From Maribacter caenipelagi (GTDB lineage: Bacteria; Bacteroidota; Bacteroidia; Flavobacteriales; Flavobacteriaceae): 64,000 bases of DNA. Under the pieces are notes generated by a model. The model was not told the origin of the DNA, did not search any database, and worked only from the letters and a program-made list of their open reading frames with translations. Positions 35,648 to 42,977 of this stretch are shown here, one piece after another; the stretch's first letter is position 1; each line of letters begins with the position of its first letter. The position numbers were made by a program, and so were the translations under genes. The stretch is taken from the NCBI RefSeq assembly GCF_004364175.1, contig NZ_SNZW01000016.1, positions 395,983 to 459,982 of the forward strand, given 5' to 3'.

Positions 35648-36271
35648 ATGGCAGAATTCATTAAAATATACGAAGATAACCCTAACCCTAAAGAGATAAA
35701 GAGGGTAGTGGAAGTATTGCGTAAAGGTGGCTTGGTTATTTATCCAACAGATACCGTTTATGGTTTAGGTTGTGACATAACAAATACTAAGGCATTAGAG
35801 AAAATTGCTCGTATAAAAGGTATAAAATTGGCGAAAGCGAACTGGTCGTTTATCTGTACAGATTTAAGTAACCTTTCAGATTATGTTAGGCAAATTGATA
35901 CTGCTACATTCAAAATATTGAAAAGAGCTTTACCAGGCCCATATACATTTATTCTGCCGGGTAACAATAATTTGCCGAAAGAATTCAAAAAGAAGAAGAC
36001 GGTTGGTATTCGTGTGCCAGACAATAATATAGTTAAAGCTTTGGTCGAAGAATTGGGTAATCCTATAGTTTCAACTTCTATACGTGATGAAGATGATGTA
36101 TTGGAGTATACTACCGACCCAGAATTGATTTATGAGAAATGGGATAACCTTGTGGATATTGTTATAGATGGTGGTTACGGCGGTAATGTCGGTTCTACGA
36201 TCATAGATGTTTCTACAGGCGGTTTACCTGAAGTTATTCGTGAGGGTAAAGGAAGTTTAGATATAATTTAA
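35648..36271 (+). CDS. Threonylcarbamoyl-AMP synthase (Sua5/YciO/YrdC family)
   Basis: 207 residues. YrdC-like fold with VIYPTDTVYGLGCD, KRALPGPYTFILPG, VGIRVPDN and STSIRDEDD. It makes L-threonylcarbamoyl-AMP for t6A37 tRNA modification, although the YciO branch of the family cannot be excluded from sequence alone. It lies 45 bases after the helicase and is followed by a bidirectional terminator. Confidence 0.87.
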   Translation: MAEFIKIYEDNPNPKEIKRVVEVLRKGGLVIYPTDTVYGLGCDITNTKALEKIARIKGIKLAKANWSFICTDLSNLSDYVRQIDTATFKILKRALPGPYTFILPGNNNLPKEFKKKKTVGIRVPDNNIVKALVEELGNPIVSTSIRDEDDVLEYTTDPELIYEKWDNLVDIVIDGGYGGNVGSTIIDVSTGGLPEVIREGKGSLDII

Positions 36272-36302
36272 ATAGTCTTTTATCTAGGTCATAAGCATAA
36301 AA

Positions 36303-36331
36303 AAAGCGGCTCAATTGAGCCGCTTTAATTT
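36303..36331. terminator. Bidirectional terminator
   Basis: A perfect 12-bp inverted repeat AAAGCGGCTCAA/TTGAGCCGCTTT with A and T runs on both sides, between the convergent Sua5/YrdC-like gene and the OmpA lipoprotein gene. Confidence 0.9.
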
Positions 36332-36348
36332 TATAAACCAATTAGGTA

Positions 36349-37203
36349 TTATTTGTTGATTGCAGGATCTTTCATTCCTTCTTCAATCATGCTGTAGAAC
36401 TGATCAATTTTTGGAAGAACAACGATACGAGTTCTTCTGTTTTTAGATTTTTCAGTTGCAGAAATTGGAACATATTCTGATCTACCAGCAGCAGTCATAC
36501 GCTTAGGATCTACATTGAAGTCATTTTGAAGTATACGTACAACAGCAGTAGCACGTTTAACACTTAAATCCCAGTTGTCTAATAAAGAACCGTTACCTCT
36601 ATAAGGTACGTTGTCAGTATGACCTTCTACCAAGAATTCAAAATCAGGCTTGTTATTAACAACTTTAGCAACTTTACCTAAAACTTCTTTAGCTCTGCTA
36701 GTAACGTTGTAGCTACCGCTGCTAAATAATAATTTGTCTGAAATAGAAACGAAAACTACACCTTTTTCAACACTGATTTCGATATCCTCATCATCCAAGT
36801 TTCCTAAAACACCTTTTAAGCTCTGTACCAAAGATAGGTTTACAGAATCTCTACGTGTAATAGCATCATTTAACTTACGAATAGTTAAATCTTTTTCTTG
36901 TAAACTCTCTAAAGATTTCTCTAGGTTCTCAGCACCTTTGGTAGTCAAAGTTGTTAAGTTACCCATATTGTTAATCAACTCTTGGTTGTTTGCCTTTAAA
37001 AAAGAATTCTGATCTTCTAAAGTTTGAAGTCTAGAAGAAGCAGTTGCTTTTTCTTCTAAACAATCATTTAATTTTACTGTCGCTGAATTCAATAAATCTT
37101 GTGCACTTTTGTGCTTAGCTTCAAGATCTGCGTACTTTTTTGAAGATACACAAGATGAAAGTAAAAGCGTTACTCCAAGACATCCTAATAATACTTTTTT
37201 CAT
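36349..37203 (-). CDS. OmpA-family peptidoglycan-binding lipoprotein
   Basis: 284 residues. Lipoprotein signal MKKVLLGCLGVTLLLSSC (Cys 18). A coiled coil covers about 20-120. The OmpA/MotB domain follows (about 150-270), with LLFSSGSYNVTSRAK, LVEGHTDNVPYRG, NWDLSVKRATAVVRIL, AAGRSEYVP and NRRTRIVVLPK, the canonical diaminopimelate-binding layout. It links the outer membrane to peptidoglycan. It is monocistronic; a TAATTTTG box on the minus strand (37270-37263) is a possible -7 element. Confidence 0.93.
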   Translation of the reverse strand: MKKVLLGCLGVTLLLSSCVSSKKYADLEAKHKSAQDLLNSATVKLNDCLEEKATASSRLQTLEDQNSFLKANNQELINNMGNLTTLTTKGAENLEKSLESLQEKDLTIRKLNDAITRRDSVNLSLVQSLKGVLGNLDDEDIEISVEKGVVFVSISDKLLFSSGSYNVTSRAKEVLGKVAKVVNNKPDFEFLVEGHTDNVPYRGNGSLLDNWDLSVKRATAVVRILQNDFNVDPKRMTAAGRSEYVPISATEKSKNRRTRIVVLPKIDQFYSMIEEGMKDPAINK

Positions 37204-37303
37204 AATTCTATTCTATTATATTTATTTAGTGGTTTACTCAATTTTTCGCATCTAAGCGACTTCAAAATTATATAATTACAAAGTTACTTATATGACATGA
37301 TAG

Positions 37304-38305
37304 TTAATCTTTTACTAAAATGTTAAAATTGCTTATTCTATGTACGAAGTAAGACCATACAATGGACTTCGTAGCGTAGTATTTTCTGAGAAATTGCGTT
37401 TTTTCTCTCTTTTTATACATTTTTCTAAACTTCATGTAAAAACTTAAGTGTGCCCTAAAAATAGCGAAAAAGTGTTTGAATCTTAACTGGAAAAGAAATC
37501 GTATTGCCGCAATACCATCTAAGAGTAATCTTAAGAAAATAATTATAAAAGCTTTTCTTCTAGGAAGGTTTTTAGTGATGGAGAATAATGTATTTCTGAA
37601 ATTGAGATATGTTTTTTTAGGGTTCATGTTACTTAGTGTAGAACCACCTAAGTGATAAACACTAGATGTGCCAACATAAAATATTTTATAGCCATGGTTT
37701 TTTGCCCGCCAGCATAAATCAACTTCTTCTTGATGGGCGAAGTAATCTTCATCAAAACCATTTAACTCATGAAAAACTTCTTTCTTGATGAACATACAGG
37801 CTCCTGTAGCCCAAAATATTTCTCTTATGTCATCGTATTGACCTTCATCTTTTTCTAAGGTCTGAAAAACTCTGCCTCTACAGAAAGGATAACCTAGTTG
37901 GTCAATAAAACCACCAGCGGCACCAGCATATTCAAAATGATCTTTTTTAAGCAGATCTAAAATCTTGGGTTGAATAATAGCTGCTTCGGGTACATTGTTA
38001 AATGTATCTTTTATGGGAGTAAGCCAATTAGGAGAAACTTCTACATCTGAGTTTAGTAAACAATATATATCTGCATCAACATGTTTTAATGCATCGTTAT
38101 AACCCTTGGTAAAGCCCCCATTTTCAGTGTTTTGAATAATCTTAACTGTTGGGTAGTTTGCCTTAACATAGGCTACAGAACCGTCAGTTGAAGCATTATC
38201 TGCCACATATATATCTGCATCAGGAGAATAATTGATAACAGAGGGTAAGTACCTTTCTAAAAGCACTTCACCATTCCAGTTTAATATGACTACGGCTATC
38301 TTCAA
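37304..38305 (-). CDS. Glycosyltransferase family 2
   Basis: 333 residues. N-terminal GT-A domain: VVILNWNGEVLLERYLPSV, the nucleotide-binding VADNASTDGS, the DxD-like LLNSDVEVS, and the acceptor motif FDEDYFAHQEEVDLCWRAKNHG. The C-terminal 90 residues are basic and hydrophobic (IIIFLRLLLDGIAAIRFLF), fitting peripheral membrane attachment. It resembles rhamnosyltransferase-like enzymes of polysaccharide synthesis; donor and acceptor are unknown. It lies 12 bases from the HsdR-N-like gene on the same strand. Confidence 0.9.
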   Translation of the reverse strand: MKIAVVILNWNGEVLLERYLPSVINYSPDADIYVADNASTDGSVAYVKANYPTVKIIQNTENGGFTKGYNDALKHVDADIYCLLNSDVEVSPNWLTPIKDTFNNVPEAAIIQPKILDLLKKDHFEYAGAAGGFIDQLGYPFCRGRVFQTLEKDEGQYDDIREIFWATGACMFIKKEVFHELNGFDEDYFAHQEEVDLCWRAKNHGYKIFYVGTSSVYHLGGSTLSNMNPKKTYLNFRNTLFSITKNLPRRKAFIIIFLRLLLDGIAAIRFLFQLRFKHFFAIFRAHLSFYMKFRKMYKKREKTQFLRKYYATKSIVWSYFVHRISNFNILVKD

Positions 38306-38317
38306 AACGATCGCAAA

Positions 38318-38764
38318 TTAACGGCTAAAATCAGGAATCTCTTGCATAAATTCATATTTTTCCGCAACAAAGTCTGTTTGACAGTAATAATGTAAGAGTC
38401 CGTTCGTGACCATTAAGTAGGTAGCATTCAATTTAAAATTGTATTGAGCAATTTGATCGAACGTCATTTGAGATATTGAAACTTCGGGTGCTTTGCACTC
38501 TACTAGTATATGTAGTTCACCATTTGGTTTAAATACGACTACATCATATCTTTTCTTTAAACCATTAAGTGTTAGTTGCTTTTCAACGTTGATATGACTT
38601 AAAGGATATTTCTTTTCTTGTATTAGAAACTGAACTACATGTTGCCGAACCCACTCTTCGGGAGTGAGTATCAAAAATTTTTTACGTATAGCGTCAAAGA
38701 TCAAGGTTCTATTTTCGCTATTTTTGACCCTGAAAGTGTAGCTAGGGAAATTTAGTGGCTGCAT
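38318..38764 (-). CDS. Type I restriction HsdR N-terminal-like (PD-(D/E)xK) small protein
   Basis: 148 residues. A nuclease-like core is visible: KRYDVVVF (D), then ILVECKAPE (E-x-K), preceded by TPEEWVRQHVVQFL. This matches the stand-alone HsdR_N_2 domain conserved in Bacteroidetes without other restriction subunits. It is divergent from holA with only 26 bases between, so the two share a control region. A DNA-processing function is plausible but unproven. Confidence 0.85.
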   Translation of the reverse strand: MQPLNFPSYTFRVKNSENRTLIFDAIRKKFLILTPEEWVRQHVVQFLIQEKKYPLSHINVEKQLTLNGLKKRYDVVVFKPNGELHILVECKAPEVSISQMTFDQIAQYNFKLNATYLMVTNGLLHYYCQTDFVAEKYEFMQEIPDFSR

Positions 38765-38790
38765 TATACAAAGTTGATGATTTTTTCTGA

Positions 38791-39792
38791 ATGGATGAAG
38801 CCGTACAAATAGTCAATGCAATCAAGAAAGGGCAAATCAGCCCTATTTATTTCCTGTATGGGGAAGAAGCTTATTTCATTGATAAAATTTCTGATTATAT
38901 AAGTGCTAATGTGTTGACCGAAGAAGAGAAAGGTTTCAACCAAATGGTACTTTATGGTCGAGATGTATCTATTGAAGATATTGTTGGCAATGCCAAACGA
39001 TACCCAATGATGGCCGAGAGACAAGTGGTTATTGTAAAAGAAGCGCAACATCTTTCACGTACTATAGAGAACCTATGTGCTTATGCAGAGAATCCCCAGC
39101 AATCTACAGTACTTGTCATTTGTTATAAATACAAGAAACTAGATAAGCGTAAAAAGCTACACAAGATTATTAAAAAGAACGGGGTAGTTTTTGAAAGTAA
39201 AAAATTATATGAAAATCAGGTTAGCGATTGGCTAAGAAAACATTTAGTAAGCCGAGGATATACGATATCTCACAAAGCTGCTTTATTACTCGTTGAGTAC
39301 TTAGGTACCGACTTAGGTAAGATTAGCAAAGAACTTGACAAGCTAAAACTAGTTCTTCCCAAACAGACCGAGATAAACCCTCAGCATATTGAAGAGCATA
39401 TCGGTATAAGTAAAGATTATAATAATTTTGAGCTGAAAAGAGCTATTGGTGATAGAGACATACTTAAAGCGACTAAGATTATCAACTACTTTGCTCAAAA
39501 CCCGAAAGACAATCCGTTTATACTAACGATTACTTTGTTAAATTCATTTTTTACGCAGTTGTTGCAATATCACGGACTTTCTGATCATTCGCCTAAAAGT
39601 GTGGCCAGTGCATTACGTATTAACCCTTATTTTGTAAGCGAAATACAAACTGCGGCACGAAATTATCCTATGAAGAAAGTAAGCGGAATCATTTCAAGCC
39701 TCCGTGAGATGGATTTAAAAGGAAAAGGAGTAGGGGCAACACCAATGAAGGAAGCCGATCTACTTAAAGAACTACTCTATAAAATAGTATAG
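38791..39792 (+). CDS. holA: DNA polymerase III delta subunit
   Basis: 333 residues, clamp-loader wrench subunit. N-terminal PIYFLYGEEAYFIDKISDYI, then RYPMMAERQVVIVKEAQHL, the AAA+-like core without Walker A, YLGTDLGKISKELDKL, and a C-terminal helical collar domain with LKGKGVGATPMKEADLLKELLYKI, the typical delta-subunit ending. It is convergent with doxX, the stop codons 3 bases apart. Confidence 0.93.
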   Translation: MDEAVQIVNAIKKGQISPIYFLYGEEAYFIDKISDYISANVLTEEEKGFNQMVLYGRDVSIEDIVGNAKRYPMMAERQVVIVKEAQHLSRTIENLCAYAENPQQSTVLVICYKYKKLDKRKKLHKIIKKNGVVFESKKLYENQVSDWLRKHLVSRGYTISHKAALLLVEYLGTDLGKISKELDKLKLVLPKQTEINPQHIEEHIGISKDYNNFELKRAIGDRDILKATKIINYFAQNPKDNPFILTITLLNSFFTQLLQYHGLSDHSPKSVASALRINPYFVSEIQTAARNYPMKKVSGIISSLREMDLKGKGVGATPMKEADLLKELLYKIV

Positions 39793-39795
39793 CGA

Positions 39796-40173
39796 TTACT
39801 TTTTGTCTATTCCGAATTTACCTGGACCTACCAATGAAATGGTAATAAAGGCAACTAAGTAAAATAATGCCTTTTCTTTTGTTCCAAAATCATCTGCACC
39901 ATGAGTGATAAATGCAGCGACTGCCATAGTTATGGCTACTGGTATTGCTGCTAGACGAGATTTAAAACCTATAATAATCAAAATAGGACAGATAAATTCA
40001 CCGATTACAGCTAAAAATAATGAGGGAGTTTCACCTATACCAAAGGGATCTGCAAATTTAAAATCGCCAGAAATAAGCTTTTGGAATTTTGGAAGACCAT
40101 GGGTTAACATCATGGCTGAAACTGCTATTCTAAAAAAGGCTAGACCAATATCTTTTAACAAAGTGTTTTTCAT
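39796..40173 (-). CDS. DoxX family membrane protein
   Basis: 125 residues with four predicted membrane helices. DoxX features include AFFRIAVSAMMLTHGLPKFQKL, PFGIGETPSLFLAVIGEFICPILIIIG and a C-terminal KALFYLVAFITISLVGPG. The family contributes to membrane redox balance or acts with oxidoreductases; no partner is seen nearby. Confidence 0.88.
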   Translation of the reverse strand: MKNTLLKDIGLAFFRIAVSAMMLTHGLPKFQKLISGDFKFADPFGIGETPSLFLAVIGEFICPILIIIGFKSRLAAIPVAITMAVAAFITHGADDFGTKEKALFYLVAFITISLVGPGKFGIDKK

Positions 40174-40359
40174 GAATACTCATAATTTCCTTTAAAAGTA
40201 TAGAATTTTTTTGTTTTTCTGAGAAATGTTTCTGTATGATTGGTATTTAATCAATTATTTTTAGAATGAAATACGGAGGTAGTTTAGTTTTCAGTGGGTT
40301 AGAGGATTGTGAGCTTTCGTTAAATTGTTTAAATATTTTTAAGAGAGAAATAAAGGCAC

Positions 40360-40388
40360 AAAAAAATCCCAAAATACATGGGATTTTT
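40360..40388 (-). terminator. Terminator of the E1 fusion gene
   Basis: A 9-bp stem AAAAATCCC (40362-40370) with GGGATTTTT (40380-40388). On the minus strand it is followed by a T run and lies 20 bases past the stop at 40409. The remainder of the 235-base gap 40174-40408 has nothing I recognise. Confidence 0.8.
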
Positions 40389-40408
40389 CTTACCTAAAAG
40401 TTTCTGTA

Positions 40409-42820
40409 TTATCGTAATTTCGGATAGTCATCAGGATTTACTTCATGCATTATAGCATAAACCTTTTCAAAAATATCTTCTCTATTCGGTTTAGAAAAAT
40501 AGTCACCGTCAGTACCATAAGCAGGTCTATGTGCTTTTGCACTTAAAGTTTGTGGTGAACTATCTAAATACTTAAATGCACCTTGTTTTTCCACGATTTC
40601 ATTTAAAAGATAAGCTGAACATCCGCCTGGTACATCTTCATCTATTACTAACAATCGGTTTGTTTTTTTAACGCTTTCTAATACTTCCATTTCAATATCA
40701 AATGGTAATAACGTTTGAGCATCTATTACTTCAGCATCAATACCAACCTCAATTAATTCTTTGGCTGCTTTTTCAACGATACGTAATGTTGATCCATAAG
40801 AGACCAAGGTAATATCGCTTCCTTCTTTCATAGTTTCAACTCTACCAATAGGAGTACAAAATTCACCGAGATTTTTAGGTTTCTTTTCCTTTAATCTGTA
40901 ACCATTTAGACTTTCAATAACCAGTGCAGGTTCGTCACTCTTTAAAAGTGTGTTATAAAAACCGGCAGCTTGTGTCATGTTTCTTGGAGCCAAAATATAC
41001 ATACCTCGCAGTAAATGTATTAATCCGCCCATTTCTGATCCAGAATGCCAGATCCCTTCTAGTCTATGACCTCTTGTTCTAATGATTAACGGCGCTTTTT
41101 GTTTACCGGCTGTTCTGTATAATAATGTAGCTAAATCATCTGTAAGGGTAGATAGTGCGTAAAAAATATAATCTAAATACTGAATTTCAGCAATAGGTCT
41201 AAGTCCTCTCAAGGCCATTCCAATTCCTTGACCTATAATCGTTGTTTCTCGAATACCGGTATCTGCTACACGTATTTTACCGTATTTCTCTTGCATACCT
41301 TCAAGACCTTGGTTAACATCGCCAATTGCGCCTGTATCTTCCCCGAAAATTAAGGTATTAGGGTATTTTTCAAATAGCTTGTCAAAATTATCTCTAAGAA
41401 TAACCCTACCATCTACTTGCTCTTCACCGTCATTGTATTCAGGGATGATGGCCGTAATGTTTGTAGCTTTATTATCATTCTCACTATATAAATATGAGCT
41501 ATATTTATGCTGAGATTCATTTAGAAAGGTGGAAGTCCATCGTATTAATTCTTGCTTTTCTTGCGTATTTTCTCCTAATAAATAGCGTAAAGATTTTCTT
41601 GCTGAAATTGCCAAATCTTTTCGAAGCGGCTCTTCGACCGCAATTAAATCATTTTTTAGCTTATTTAGAAAATTTTTGTTGGCACTTTTAGAAGCTGCTT
41701 TTTCTATTATGTTGATCAATACAGACTTCTCGGTTAGATTATCTTTTAAATACTCATCCCAAGCTTCTTTCTTCGCTTCTCTAACGGTACGTTTAATTCT
41801 TTTTTCAATGGAGTCTAATTCATCTGAAGTTGCAATGCCAGATTCTAAAATCCATTCTTTAAAACGTTTATTACAATCATGGTCACGTTCCCATTCTAAA
41901 CGCTGATTATCTTTATAGCGCTCATGTGACCCTGATGTAGAGTGACCTTGAGGTTGTGTTAATTCATTTACATGAATTAATACCGGTACATGTTCTTGTC
42001 TTGCGATATCTGCTGCATTTTCATAAGCATGCATTAATGCAGTATAGTCCCAACCTTTCACTCTTAAAATCTCATAACCTTTTTCAGTTTCAGTTCTTTG
42101 AAAACCAGATAGAATTTCTGAAATATTTTCTTTTGTAGTATGAAATTTTGCAGGTACAGAGATGCCATATTCATCGTCCCAAATACTAATTACCATGGGT
42201 ACTTGTAAAACACCTGCGGCATTAATAGTTTCAAAAAACATTCCTTCACTAGTACTGGCATTACCAATAGTACCCCATGCAATTTCGTTACCTTCTACAG
42301 AAAACTTGGCGCTATCTAAACCTTTTTGATTTCTATATACCTTAGATGCTTGGGCCAACCCCAAAAGACGTGGCATTTGCCCAGCAGTACATGAAATGTC
42401 TCCGCTACTGTTTTTTTGTTTTGTTAAATCTTTCCAGCTGCCATCTGCGTTCAAACTATGTGTTAAAAAGTGACCGCCCATTTGCCTGCCGGCACTCATA
42501 GGTTCCTTTTCTATATCAGTTGTTGCATATAATGCGTGAAAGAACTCTTTGGGCTTTAAAAGACCTAAGGCCATCATGAACGTTTGATCTCTATAATAAC
42601 CACTTCTAAAATCGCCATTTTTAAAAGATCGGGCCATTGCTAATTGTGGTAATTCTTTTCCGTCTCCAAAGATGCCGAATTTAGCTTTACCAGTTAGGAC
42701 TTCTTTTCTACCCAATAAACTACAGGTTCTGCTTAAAAAAGCAATTTCATAGTCATTGATAATTTGTTCTTTGAAATCTTCGAAAGAAATATCATTACTG
42801 GTTTTAGAAGAAACATCCAT
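40409..42820 (-). CDS. 2-oxoacid (branched-chain type) dehydrogenase E1 component, alpha and beta subunits fused
   Basis: 803 residues. The first half (about 20-400) is E1 alpha: GRQMGGHFLTHSLN, then the ThDP region IGNASTSEGMFFETINAAGV and QPQGHSTSGSHERY. The second half (about 455-800) is E1 beta: LIFGEDTGAIGDVNQGLEGM, DTGIRETTIIGQGIGMALRG, IQYLDYIFYALSTLTDDLA and VIDEDVPGGCSAYLLNEI. It decarboxylates 2-oxo acids in a multienzyme complex with E2 and E3, neither of which is nearby. Branched-chain substrates are the usual assignment for this fused Bacteroidetes form, which would place breakdown opposite the synthesis operons of this window. Confidence 0.92.
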   Translation of the reverse strand: MDVSSKTSNDISFEDFKEQIINDYEIAFLSRTCSLLGRKEVLTGKAKFGIFGDGKELPQLAMARSFKNGDFRSGYYRDQTFMMALGLLKPKEFFHALYATTDIEKEPMSAGRQMGGHFLTHSLNADGSWKDLTKQKNSSGDISCTAGQMPRLLGLAQASKVYRNQKGLDSAKFSVEGNEIAWGTIGNASTSEGMFFETINAAGVLQVPMVISIWDDEYGISVPAKFHTTKENISEILSGFQRTETEKGYEILRVKGWDYTALMHAYENAADIARQEHVPVLIHVNELTQPQGHSTSGSHERYKDNQRLEWERDHDCNKRFKEWILESGIATSDELDSIEKRIKRTVREAKKEAWDEYLKDNLTEKSVLINIIEKAASKSANKNFLNKLKNDLIAVEEPLRKDLAISARKSLRYLLGENTQEKQELIRWTSTFLNESQHKYSSYLYSENDNKATNITAIIPEYNDGEEQVDGRVILRDNFDKLFEKYPNTLIFGEDTGAIGDVNQGLEGMQEKYGKIRVADTGIRETTIIGQGIGMALRGLRPIAEIQYLDYIFYALSTLTDDLATLLYRTAGKQKAPLIIRTRGHRLEGIWHSGSEMGGLIHLLRGMYILAPRNMTQAAGFYNTLLKSDEPALVIESLNGYRLKEKKPKNLGEFCTPIGRVETMKEGSDITLVSYGSTLRIVEKAAKELIEVGIDAEVIDAQTLLPFDIEMEVLESVKKTNRLLVIDEDVPGGCSAYLLNEIVEKQGAFKYLDSSPQTLSAKAHRPAYGTDGDYFSKPNREDIFEKVYAIMHEVNPDDYPKLR

Positions 42821-42977
42821 GTATTATATGTGTTTATACAAAATTACCGAATCAAGTACTTTTTAGCAACGCTGTAACCAGTTAATTTATTCCATATTTT
42901 TCAACAAATTTGGTATTTTTTTGAAAATATCTGAATTTAAGCTAAAAAAATTACTATACGTATTGAGAATTGATAGT

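Noticed and set aside
40266..40397. A 43-codon plus-strand ORF between doxX and the E1 gene
   Set aside because: It runs through the terminator hairpin of the E1 gene and has no protein-like features.
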